Part shown: one piece after another, positions 6,914 through 13,828 of the stretch
How positions within the stretch are numbered: the stretch's first letter is position 1
How the letters are laid out: each line of letters begins with the position of its first letter
Source: Kofleriaceae bacterium
GTDB lineage: Bacteria; Myxococcota_A; Polyangia; Haliangiales; Haliangiaceae
Direction of reading: 5' to 3'
Length of the DNA stretch: 14,093 nt
Assembly (NCBI GenBank): GCA_016763395.1
Contig: JAESTW010000917.1
Coordinates: 1 to 14,093, forward strand
Translations under genes and position numbers: made by a program
The notes under the pieces: model-generated
Seen by the model: only the letters and a program-made list of their open reading frames with translations
What the model was told of the DNA's origin: nothing
The model's database searches: none

Positions 6914-7513
6914 ATGAAATCCACTAAAGCCATGAATGTCGCTCCTGGACTGCTCATTGCGATGCCCCAGTTGCGTGATCCGAACTTTACCAGGGCGGTT
7001 GTGCTCATGTTGGAACACAACGATGAAGGTTCCTTTGGCGTTGTGGTGAATCAAGAGAGCCAGCTGCTAGTGGCAGAGCTACTTTCTAGCGTCGATATTC
7101 CCTGGAATGGCGCTGCCGATACCTCGGTTTGGGCGGGTGGCCCGGTGATGCCCGGTTCTTGCTGGGTCTTGCACACAGGCTGTGAAGGATTGCCCCTGGC
7201 AGTCCCGTCTCTTGACGAGGCGATGGACACGACTGGCAATGTTGAGATCTGTGATGGGCTCTATTTGTCGACATCGACACAAAACTTAGAAATCTTAGCC
7301 GACACTCCACCGGCGCAAAGTCGCGTCATCTTGGGCTACTCGGGATGGGAGGGCGGACAGCTTGCGCAAGAGATGGCGCAAGGCTCGTGGCTGCATGCAG
7401 ACGTGGACATACAAGCACTTTTTGAGTTGCCTTCAGATGAGTTGTGGGAGCAGAGTTTACGCTCCATGGGCATTGACCCCGACGCGATAGTCCAGTCCTG
7501 GGGAGTGCATTAG
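6914..7513 (+). CDS. yqgE: YqgE/AlgH family protein
   Basis: A 199-residue member of the YqgE/AlgH (UPF0301, DUF179) family, of normal length. Conserved blocks are visible in order: LLIAMPQLRDPNFTRAVVLM (13-32), GSFGVVVNQ (39-47), WAGGPV (73-78) and GYSGWEGGQLAQEMAQGSWL (141-160). The biochemical role of the family is unsettled; AlgH was named from alginate regulation in Pseudomonas, but homologues occur far more widely. The product has no signal peptide and is expected in the cytoplasm. The ATG at 6914 is preferred over 6932 because a weak AGG lies at usable distance. The last codons and the stop (GGA GTG CAT TAG) are inside a large palindrome shared with the downstream repeat array, so the C-terminal few residues may have been reshaped by the repeat. 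Confidence 0.92.
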   Translation: MKSTKAMNVAPGLLIAMPQLRDPNFTRAVVLMLEHNDEGSFGVVVNQESQLLVAELLSSVDIPWNGAADTSVWAGGPVMPGSCWVLHTGCEGLPLAVPSLDEAMDTTGNVEICDGLYLSTSTQNLEILADTPPAQSRVILGYSGWEGGQLAQEMAQGSWLHADVDIQALFELPSDELWEQSLRSMGIDPDAIVQSWGVH

Positions 7514-7538
7514 GTCTTGCCAAGACCTAACGCACTCC
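7502..7538 (+). terminator. 37-bp near-perfect palindrome over the yqgE stop codon
   Basis: Left arm GGAGTGCATTAGGTCTTG, a single central C, right arm CAAGACCTAACGCACTCC: 17 of 18 positions pair. The central 21 bp (7510-7530) are perfect. The left arm contains the yqgE stop (7511-7513); the right arm is the first 19 bases of repeat unit 1. In RNA this would be a very stable hairpin followed by a moderately T-rich tract (TTTACTTT), so it probably ends or stabilises the yqgE transcript. A tract of pure T is absent. Confidence 0.6.
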
Positions 7539-7838
7539 GGCGTTTACTTTACGCGGCTGAGCCGCTCATTTCTGGTGCTTTACACCAGGGTATTGGTATC
7601 TCGTGGCAAATGAGTTGGATGGCCAAGACCTAACGCACTCCGGCGTTTACTTTACGCGGCTGAGCCGCTCATTTCTGGTGTTTTACACCAGGGTATCCGT
7701 GCTTCGTGGCAAATGAGTTGGATGGCCAAGACCTAACGCACTCCGGCGTTTACTTTACGCGGCTGAGCCGCTCATTTCTGGTGTTTTACGCCAGGGTATT
7801 GGTATCTCGTGGCAAATGGGCTGGATGCCCAAGACCTA
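7520..7838. repeat. Tandem array: three 103-bp repeats plus the start of a fourth
   Basis: Units at 7520-7622, 7623-7725 and 7726-7828 are directly repeated without spacers; a fourth begins with CCAAGACCTAA at 7829 and then diverges. Each unit begins CCAAGACCTAACGCACTCC. It contains an odd palindrome GCGGCT-G-AGCCGC (unit positions 34-46) and a hairpin CTGGTG-loop-CACCAG (53-69). The stem of that hairpin is kept in all three: unit 3 changes CACCAG to CGCCAG, which still pairs by wobble, and other changes fall in the loop. Units 1 and 2 differ at six positions, five of them packed in seven bases. The length is not a multiple of three and no long open frame runs through, so the array is noncoding. 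Function is unknown: small RNA, transcript-end structure or expanding repeat. Confidence 0.9.
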
Positions 7839-7948
7839 ATTGCAAGCCCTTGGTTCGTAGCGCACGAAATTAATGCCCAGATACCTTACGCTGGCTGTAC
7901 AAGCGTTTACTCTCACGGCATCGCTGCTTACTACGAAACGAGAACCAA
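7839..7948. other. Diverged repeat tail and leader of the USP-like gene
   Basis: After the fourth repeat start the similarity fades, then a partial echo appears: GCGTTTACT at 7903-7911 followed by a degraded version of the repeat's ACGCGGCTGAGCCGC block. TTGGTTC (7850-7856) and GAACCAA (7942-7948) form an inverted pair that brackets the region, with CGTAG/CTACG also inverted just inside; the right arm ends immediately before the USP start codon. No clear promoter boxes or Shine-Dalgarno are visible. Confidence 0.4.
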
Positions 7949-8800
7949 TTGAAACTAGACGACTTTGAATCTGTTTTTCGCAGCGCCGTAAAGACGCAGT
8001 TTCACCACGAGGCGCCCATTATCGAGAGCGCACTTCTCGTTACCGATGTAGATGAAGCAGAAACGCAGGTGATGCTCGATCAGGTACGTGTTTTTCTTAG
8101 CAAAACACACAACAACACCGAAATCGAGTGGTCTACGATGAACTCTGGTGACTTCAAAGAGGTTGCGGAGGTGCTAGATCGTGTCCGGCGAAATCCTCCG
8201 AGTATCGTGGTTTGCTATCGTCATATTTTGGGACAAGGCTCAAAGCTACCCTATAGCCTGGGTTCAACCGTCGATACATTGACGCAGGCAACGGACGTTC
8301 CAGTACTGCTCTTGCCTCGGCCGGACAACAAGAAACTCTGTCTTCCAAGTTCTACCGAACAGGTCATGGTCGTTACCGATCACCTCACCGGTGATGATCG
8401 CCTGGTGAACTGGGCTGCGCACCTATGTACGCTGGAGGGAACCTTGTATTTGACTCACGTCGAAGACGAGACGGCGCTCACCCATTACATCGATATCTTG
8501 TCCAAAATCCCGGGGGTTGACCACGATATAATTGAGACCAAGCTTCCCGAGAAGCTACTGCAGATTCCTTTGGACTATATTCAATCCACTGCTGAGGTAC
8601 TCGCCAATGATGGAGACCGTGAAAAAGTTGAGCCAGTAGTTGTGCTCGGTGATCCGGTCACCTATTACAAAAAACTCGTAGTCGAAAAAGATGTCGACTT
8701 ACTCGTTATGAACACCAAGGATGCCGGACAGAGTGCCATGCATGCCCTCGCCTACGCGCTTGCAGTGGAAATCCGCGATCGCCCCCTACTGCTCCTGTGA
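7949..8800 (+). CDS. Tandem universal stress protein (UspA-like) domain protein
   Basis: A 283-residue cytoplasmic protein with two UspA-like Rossmann-type domains. Domain 1 spans about residues 22-125 and ends in the typical GSTVDTLTQATDVPVLLLP (105-123). Domain 2 spans about 138-283: VMVVTDHLTGDDRLVNWAAHL (139-159), GDPVTYY (234-240), DVDLLVMNT (248-256), and a final DRPLLLL. The usual ATP loop G-x2-G-x9-G-S/T is only partly kept in domain 1 (GQG..LGST) and not evident in domain 2, so nucleotide binding may be weak or altered. The start is a TTG at 7949; the first in-frame ATG lies 41 codons in and would cut off the first strand. The transporter begins 7 nt after the stop, so translation is probably coupled. 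USP proteins next to transporters often act as their regulators; that role is inferred. Confidence 0.8.
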   Translation: MKLDDFESVFRSAVKTQFHHEAPIIESALLVTDVDEAETQVMLDQVRVFLSKTHNNTEIEWSTMNSGDFKEVAEVLDRVRRNPPSIVVCYRHILGQGSKLPYSLGSTVDTLTQATDVPVLLLPRPDNKKLCLPSSTEQVMVVTDHLTGDDRLVNWAAHLCTLEGTLYLTHVEDETALTHYIDILSKIPGVDHDIIETKLPEKLLQIPLDYIQSTAEVLANDGDREKVEPVVVLGDPVTYYKKLVVEKDVDLLVMNTKDAGQSAMHALAYALAVEIRDRPLLLL

Positions 8801-8807
8801 TAGTACT

Positions 8808-10181
8808 ATGACGACTCCAGATCCACTCACTACCTATATCTTTACCGGGCTACTCGTAGCCATGGTGATCACCCTAGCGCTGGAAGAGAAAATTCACGCG
8901 AAGAAGTCGATGATCGTCGGCCTCTACGCCGTAATCGCTCTTTTCTTGGCCTCCGCTTTCGACATCATGCCGGACAGTCATGCTCTCCTGAGCAAAGACC
9001 ATTCTATCATCGGTGAAGTTCACATGCCGGTCTATATTCCGGGCATCGAGTGGGAAGTCATTGCCATCATTTTGGGCTCTGGGCTTTTCATCGATGTGGT
9101 TTCGCGCTCTGGCATCTTTACTTGGACTGCAATCTTGCTGACCAAGAAGAGCCTAGGTGATCCTCTCAAGCTATTAATCTACTACTCGCTCATTACCGTA
9201 CTCTTCTCCGCAGTTCTCAACAATGTTGCGGCGATGATGATCGTCGGTTCGTTGACGATGGTTAGCTTGGAGAAGCTAGATCGCAAAGAACTCTTACTTG
9301 GGTTTCTTCTCACTGAAGGGCTCTTAACCAACGTTGGCGGGCTGCTAACCCTTATTAGTTCCGTGCCCAACATCATTTTGGGCAACATGGCCGAGATTGG
9401 CTATGTGTCATTTTTCGCCAAGGCCGGCCCCTATGTGGTTATCGCCACTGCCATGACCATCTATATGGCGGTCAAGCTTTTCAAAATTACCCCACTAAAA
9501 ACGGACGAAGAAAAGCAGAAGGCGGCAGAACTTGTCGCAAGCTTTGACGAGACGGATGGAATCGAGAGCAACGCCTTCTTCAATTTCTCCTGGGCACTCT
9601 TAGCCGTGTTTATCTTAGTAATTGCCACAACCTCTGTTCTCCCCTTTGTAGGGCCTTTGGGCATGGGCTACGTCGCAGTGAGCTTTGCCCTCATTGCTCT
9701 GATTCGCTACAAGCATGAAGTCGATAAGAACTACTCTGCTGTTGATTGGGACCTCCTAGCCTTCTTCACCTTCCTCTTTGTTGTAATTGATACGATGAAG
9801 TACTCGGGTGTACTCGACTTAATCGGAGGCGGAATCGCCCAACTATTGGCCTTGCCCGACTCTTTGGCCGGTGCATCTCTGCTCTGGAGTTCCTCGATCG
9901 CCAGCGCTGTTACGGACAATGTCCCGCTTGCAGCCGTCATGGGAAATATTCTCAAGGGTATAGAGGGGACCCCAGACTTTCAGTGGTGGGCGACGATCTT
10001 TGGTACCAACCTCGGGGGCAACTTTACTCCGATTGGATCCGCGTCAACCGTTGTAGCAGTGGCCATCATCCACCGCGCAAAGCTGCCACTCACCTTTATT
10101 GGCTTCGTAAAAAAGGCAGCGCCGTTTGCGATTGCCCAGCTTATCTTGGCAACGGCATACGTCCTGATAGTGCTCAAATAG
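8808..10181 (+). CDS. ArsB/NhaD-superfamily (SLC13-like) ion transporter
   Basis: A 457-residue inner-membrane secondary transporter with about 11-12 membrane segments. Two matching halves are visible, each with a re-entrant-type Asn/Gly signature. Half 1 has SAVLNN (134-139) and TNVGGLLTLISSVPN (174-188). Half 2 has SAVTDNVPLAA (366-376) and GTNLGGNFTPIGSAS (399-413). These are the hallmarks of the ion-transporter superfamily that includes ArsB, NhaD, SLC13 and the P protein. EEKIHAKK at 26-33 occurs in several NhaD and permease members. A Na+/H+ antiporter of NhaD type is the best guess; arsenite, citrate or other anion transport cannot be excluded. The ATG at 8808 follows the USP stop by 7 nt; no Shine-Dalgarno is seen, which fits translational coupling. 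The upstream in-frame ATG at 8721 lies inside the USP gene and is unlikely. A clear terminator follows. Confidence 0.88.
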   Translation: MTTPDPLTTYIFTGLLVAMVITLALEEKIHAKKSMIVGLYAVIALFLASAFDIMPDSHALLSKDHSIIGEVHMPVYIPGIEWEVIAIILGSGLFIDVVSRSGIFTWTAILLTKKSLGDPLKLLIYYSLITVLFSAVLNNVAAMMIVGSLTMVSLEKLDRKELLLGFLLTEGLLTNVGGLLTLISSVPNIILGNMAEIGYVSFFAKAGPYVVIATAMTIYMAVKLFKITPLKTDEEKQKAAELVASFDETDGIESNAFFNFSWALLAVFILVIATTSVLPFVGPLGMGYVAVSFALIALIRYKHEVDKNYSAVDWDLLAFFTFLFVVIDTMKYSGVLDLIGGGIAQLLALPDSLAGASLLWSSSIASAVTDNVPLAAVMGNILKGIEGTPDFQWWATIFGTNLGGNFTPIGSASTVVAVAIIHRAKLPLTFIGFVKKAAPFAIAQLILATAYVLIVLK

Positions 10182-10190
10182 CGCTCCCGG

Positions 10191-10230
10191 CCACCTTTGC
10201 CATGCTAGCAGCAAAGGTGGTTCTATTTTC
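10191..10230 (+). terminator. Intrinsic terminator after the transporter gene
   Basis: CCACCTTTGC (10191-10200) pairs perfectly with GCAAAGGTGG (10211-10220), loop of ten bases, followed by TTCTATTTTC. An outer pair GCTCCC (10183-10188) / GGGAGC (10235-10240) encloses it. The T-rich tail follows on the plus strand only, so it serves the USP/transporter operon; the convergent gene ending at 10240 may use the same stem without a T-run. Confidence 0.85.
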
Positions 10231-10239
10231 AGCGGGGAG

Positions 10240-13200
10240 CTACTCGACAAACTCAGCAACGTGCTCAGTGAACCACTCTTTCAGTTCATCACTGACGTAG
10301 TCTTCGCTTTGGGCATTGTCATTGACGACTTTTGCCTCGGACGAAAAACCGGGGATTTTGTGCTCATAGATGGTTTTCATCAGCGAGACCGCAGCGCCTA
10401 GCTTCATACTGCCCGAAGTGAGTTCTCCTAGAAGCTTGCGGGCACTGTGCAATGTGTCGGGCAAGTGGTCTGTATCAATATCGGTCTCAATGAGGCCAGA
10501 GTATAATGCTGCTCTTTCACAATTCTCTCGGACATCAGTAATTGTATCCAGCCAATTGAGTAGAACCGGGCGCGCCTCTTGTCCGGCACACTTGGCGTAC
10601 GCTCGTACAACAATGGCCCGCTCACCATCGTCATGGCGCCCAAGTTCGTTCTCCACTGCCGCCTTTAGCCCGCTCGCCATCAATGGCGATGGATTGTCGA
10701 GAAAACGCTGGGCAATCGCAACCGATTCCGTCCAGTTGGCACCAGAGAAAGACGTCTCGCCGAGTCTCTCATTTAGTTTCTTCAGCTGTTCTTCGTCACC
10801 GGTAGCAGTTAGCATTCTGTCGGCGAAGTCAAAGGTGTCCGACTTCCAGTCTTCGGCTTGCTCGGCATAGCGCGCTGCTTCTTGCCGCAAAAAGCTCTTG
10901 GCTTCAGTCGAGTCCGCCAAGTACTTGTGAGCTAACATTGCGAGTTCCAGGCGTCGGAACTGTCCGAACTTATCGGGGTAAAAGGGCATGGATTTCACCC
11001 GGCTTAAAAAGGGCTCAAACCCCGCTGCATCTTTGATTGTGAGAACTCCTAGACCATAGAGTGTGCCCGCCATAACCTTGCTGTTATCGTCCGGGCTCTG
11101 TCCGCCTTTTTGAAAAGCCGCCTCAAACAAGGTGAGTAGTAGTTCTTCACGTGCCGGAATTTCTTCAATACGCTGCGGCAGAATATCCATACGCCGAAAG
11201 AACTCTTCAAAAGGAGTAACCCGGCCCTTTTTCATGGACATGTAGAAATCCATCGGTTTGTCCATCTTCTGCGCAAGTGCCTCTTGTACACCGTCGAGCC
11301 TACCTCCGAAGCTCTTTAGCCCTTCTAGGAACCCGACAAGTCCTTCGTTTTTCGAATCCTTGCGCAAGCTTTCCAAGGCGAGAGTCATCTTGTTATCCGC
11401 CTCAAATACCGCTTTGTTGTCTTCTAGAACCTGCGCTTTGGCTTTTTCACTGAGAAGTTCTGGTCTCTCATTGAGGGCCTGCAGTCGATACTCAGAAACT
11501 CGGTCTGGATTCCAAAACTCTTCTGCAATTTCCTCTCCTGCCAGTAGCTGCTTGGCGAATATCGCGAGTTCTGAGACTGCAGGGTACGAGCGATTGGCAT
11601 GCTCGACCACCTCGGACAAGGCTTCATGATTGCCAAAAACGGCGTGGTGGAATAGCCAATAGGCTTGCAAGTGTGGCCAGGCCAAGAGTGCCCTTTCTCG
11701 CTCCCAATCCTCATTGCTCGCAGCCGTCGTGATTCCCTCTCCTAAGTGGATTTCACTGACGATGTCCGGGTTCTTGCCGACTAAGAGATTTACGATCCAA
11801 TGAGTTCTTGGCTCTAGCGTCAAGAGTTCGAGATGGCTCTCAAAGGGCTCGTGTTCTTCGGTAACGCTAGCCGCTTTGAGCCACTGGTTTTTCTGGTGTT
11901 CTGAAATCGTGGTTTCGGTGTCTTCATCGTCCAATTCCAGACTGCCAGCAATCATGGCAGAGATGGATTCAGCGCGATGGTAAAACTCTGCTTCGTCTTG
12001 GTGAATCGAATACACACGAGACGTCCGACTTTCCGTCGTATGCCAGGATGCGAGCAACATGGATTCGTCGTCTAGAGTTACCTGTGATGCGGGCAGGAAT
12101 ATACTCTGAATTCGAGCCAGCCAATTGCCATCAACGGTCTCTACGGCGGCAGTAAGCGTGGATTCGACTACCGCGGAATACTCCCCTCGATAGCTGTGAA
12201 TATCGAGTTTTCCAGCTAGCTCGGCAAAGACCGTGAGCTCGGGATTCTCCTCGGGCAGAGTGGAAATGTCCCATGGGTGATCTAGACAAATATCCATTGT
12301 CTCTGGATCAAACGCCGATCGTTCCACCGCTTCGTCACCGTCCTCATCATCCTGGTCTTCATCCTCATCATCATCTTCGTCTTCGTCCGGCATCAGCACG
12401 CCTTGGTACTGCTCGAGTTTCTCTCCCGCTTCCCCGAGAATTGTCCACGCGCCCTCTACGGTCATAGACTCCGGGTCAATGGCCTTAAGCCACTCAGAAA
12501 ACTTCGGATCATTGCGATAGACCTCGAGTTCGTCAATGCTGCTGTCGATGCTCAGAGCACTCTTAATACTGGAGAATTCGTCATCGTTACGGCCCAAGAG
12601 ATTCAGCGCGTTTGCCTTGATGACGTAGTAGAGAGCCTGCTTCCGTGTGGCCTGCGCAATTGCCTCACGAATCAGTTCATATGCCTCTGTACCGCGCTTT
12701 GCTTCAATGTGAGATTTCGCCAAGAAGGCCTGAATCTTGGACCGTGTGTTATACCCTCGCTGCCCTTGCACCATAAAGCGCCCCCAATGAGCTAGAACTG
12801 GGTAGTTATTGAGTGTCTCAGTCGCAAGCGCGATGGAGGTATCCACCTTGCCCTCACCGGACAAACACTGAATTTGGATCCAACGCAAAAGTAGACAATC
12901 GACATCATCCTCAAGCTCGTTTAGCCCGGCGTCCACCGAGCGGTCGCACGCGTCGAAGTCCTTTGCGTTCAAATGGATCTGTGCATGCGACTCATAGGTG
13001 TTACGATACAAGGTGTCCTCTTTGATCTCACCATCTTCGTAGATCGTCTCTTGCTCGACCCAGCCTTCTTGGGTATAGAATTGCCACAGTCCGGCGCGCT
13101 TGTACGAATCGCCAGTTTTACCAAGAACCCACCGTCCCGAGGTACTGCTGTACACAGCTTCCTCTGGCACATCTCGCGGGCGTTCCGGACAAGGGTCGCC

Positions 13201-13602
13201 GTCTTCCCCTACTTGTTGGCCCTTGCGATTGTAGAGACGGCCAGCGACCATGGAGCCGTTGACCATGTCCATCTCGGCTCGCCAAACCTGACCGTTTAGG
13301 CCACTGGGAAAGTTCTCAGTAGTCTCGTCGTCCGAACGTGTAAACACATCGGTGCCGTGAATCTTGCCGGCCACAAAAACGCCCTGCCGAGATATTTCGC
13401 CCGACTGATGATAGCGCTTGTATACGCCCTGGGGAGTCCCGTGCTCGAAATTGCAGCGGTTGACAAGACTGCCGTCGGGACGCCAGTAGGTGACGAGTCC
13501 GTGAAATTCATCATCGTCGTCCTTGGCACCCAATACCCATTCATTGTCAGAAGGGGACCACCACGCGTTTACATCAACAGACTCTGGTTTTTCTTTGCTC
13601 AT
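10240..13602 (-). CDS. 1120-residue protein: MORN-like N-terminus, TPR-like region, acidic tract, helical C-terminus
   Basis: Function unknown. The ATG at 13602 has a good Shine-Dalgarno (GGAAGGA, eight bases before). No signal peptide or membrane segment is seen, so it is probably cytoplasmic. Residues ~35-90 carry MORN/YwqK-like repeats (TYWRPDGSLVNRCNFEHGTP, then YKRYHQSGEISRQGVFVAGK); a third lies near 170-195. The N-terminal module seems duplicated: WWSPSDNEWVLGAKD (14-28) is echoed by VYSSTSGRWVLGKTGD (150-165). Residues ~205-380 look like degenerate TPR helices. An almost pure Asp/Glu tract follows (~406-424). The remaining ~690 residues are mainly helical, with HEAT- or TPR-like character but no motif I can name. 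The protein is Glu/Asp-rich overall. Such MORN-plus-repeat proteins are common in myxobacteria as scaffold or immunity-type proteins, but no partner is adjacent. It stands alone, convergent with the transporter operon. Confidence 0.85.
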   Translation of the reverse strand: MSKEKPESVDVNAWWSPSDNEWVLGAKDDDDEFHGLVTYWRPDGSLVNRCNFEHGTPQGVYKRYHQSGEISRQGVFVAGKIHGTDVFTRSDDETTENFPSGLNGQVWRAEMDMVNGSMVAGRLYNRKGQQVGEDGDPCPERPRDVPEEAVYSSTSGRWVLGKTGDSYKRAGLWQFYTQEGWVEQETIYEDGEIKEDTLYRNTYESHAQIHLNAKDFDACDRSVDAGLNELEDDVDCLLLRWIQIQCLSGEGKVDTSIALATETLNNYPVLAHWGRFMVQGQRGYNTRSKIQAFLAKSHIEAKRGTEAYELIREAIAQATRKQALYYVIKANALNLLGRNDDEFSSIKSALSIDSSIDELEVYRNDPKFSEWLKAIDPESMTVEGAWTILGEAGEKLEQYQGVLMPDEDEDDDEDEDQDDEDGDEAVERSAFDPETMDICLDHPWDISTLPEENPELTVFAELAGKLDIHSYRGEYSAVVESTLTAAVETVDGNWLARIQSIFLPASQVTLDDESMLLASWHTTESRTSRVYSIHQDEAEFYHRAESISAMIAGSLELDDEDTETTISEHQKNQWLKAASVTEEHEPFESHLELLTLEPRTHWIVNLLVGKNPDIVSEIHLGEGITTAASNEDWERERALLAWPHLQAYWLFHHAVFGNHEALSEVVEHANRSYPAVSELAIFAKQLLAGEEIAEEFWNPDRVSEYRLQALNERPELLSEKAKAQVLEDNKAVFEADNKMTLALESLRKDSKNEGLVGFLEGLKSFGGRLDGVQEALAQKMDKPMDFYMSMKKGRVTPFEEFFRRMDILPQRIEEIPAREELLLTLFEAAFQKGGQSPDDNSKVMAGTLYGLGVLTIKDAAGFEPFLSRVKSMPFYPDKFGQFRRLELAMLAHKYLADSTEAKSFLRQEAARYAEQAEDWKSDTFDFADRMLTATGDEEQLKKLNERLGETSFSGANWTESVAIAQRFLDNPSPLMASGLKAAVENELGRHDDGERAIVVRAYAKCAGQEARPVLLNWLDTITDVRENCERAALYSGLIETDIDTDHLPDTLHSARKLLGELTSGSMKLGAAVSLMKTIYEHKIPGFSSEAKVVNDNAQSEDYVSDELKEWFTEHVAEFVE

Positions 13603-13625
13603 ATTCTTGTTCCTTCCACGCCATC

Positions 13626-13636
13626 GTCATTATGAC
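13626..13636 (-). promoter_or_regulatory. Possible -10 box within an 11-bp palindrome, upstream of the 1120-residue gene
   Basis: On the minus strand CATAAT (13629-13634), five of six -10 bases, sits within the palindrome GTCAT-A-ATGAC. A start about seven bases on would give a leader of roughly 20 nt that includes the Shine-Dalgarno. No convincing -35 box lies 16-18 bases upstream, so an activator or repressor binding the palindrome is possible. Confidence 0.3.
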
Positions 13637-13828
13637 CAAGTTGACTCGGTTTGGCTTGGCCCACACAACGAAACACTCAACCTGCCTTCAGCAATTTGTG
13701 TGCCGACGAGTGGACAACGCTTTGCTGCTGCTCTAGCGCCGTTTTCAAAGGAGTAGACGCCTACAGCCGTGCTCGGTTGCAGTATCGGGTTGCAGGGTTG
13801 GGTTGCGTATTCAAGCCAGGCAAGGCGC

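Noticed and set aside
7520..7828. Integron attC sites: each unit has ACCTAAC (RYYYAAC type) near its start and GTTGGAT (GTTRRRY type) near its end
   Set aside because: No gene cassettes lie between the units, inner L-box complementarity is not seen, the second core is broken in unit 3 (GCTGGAT), and no integrase is in the window. A structure-based attC search would settle it.
7520..7838. CRISPR array
   Set aside because: The repeats are 103 bp long and directly abut one another with no unique spacers, and no cas genes are near.
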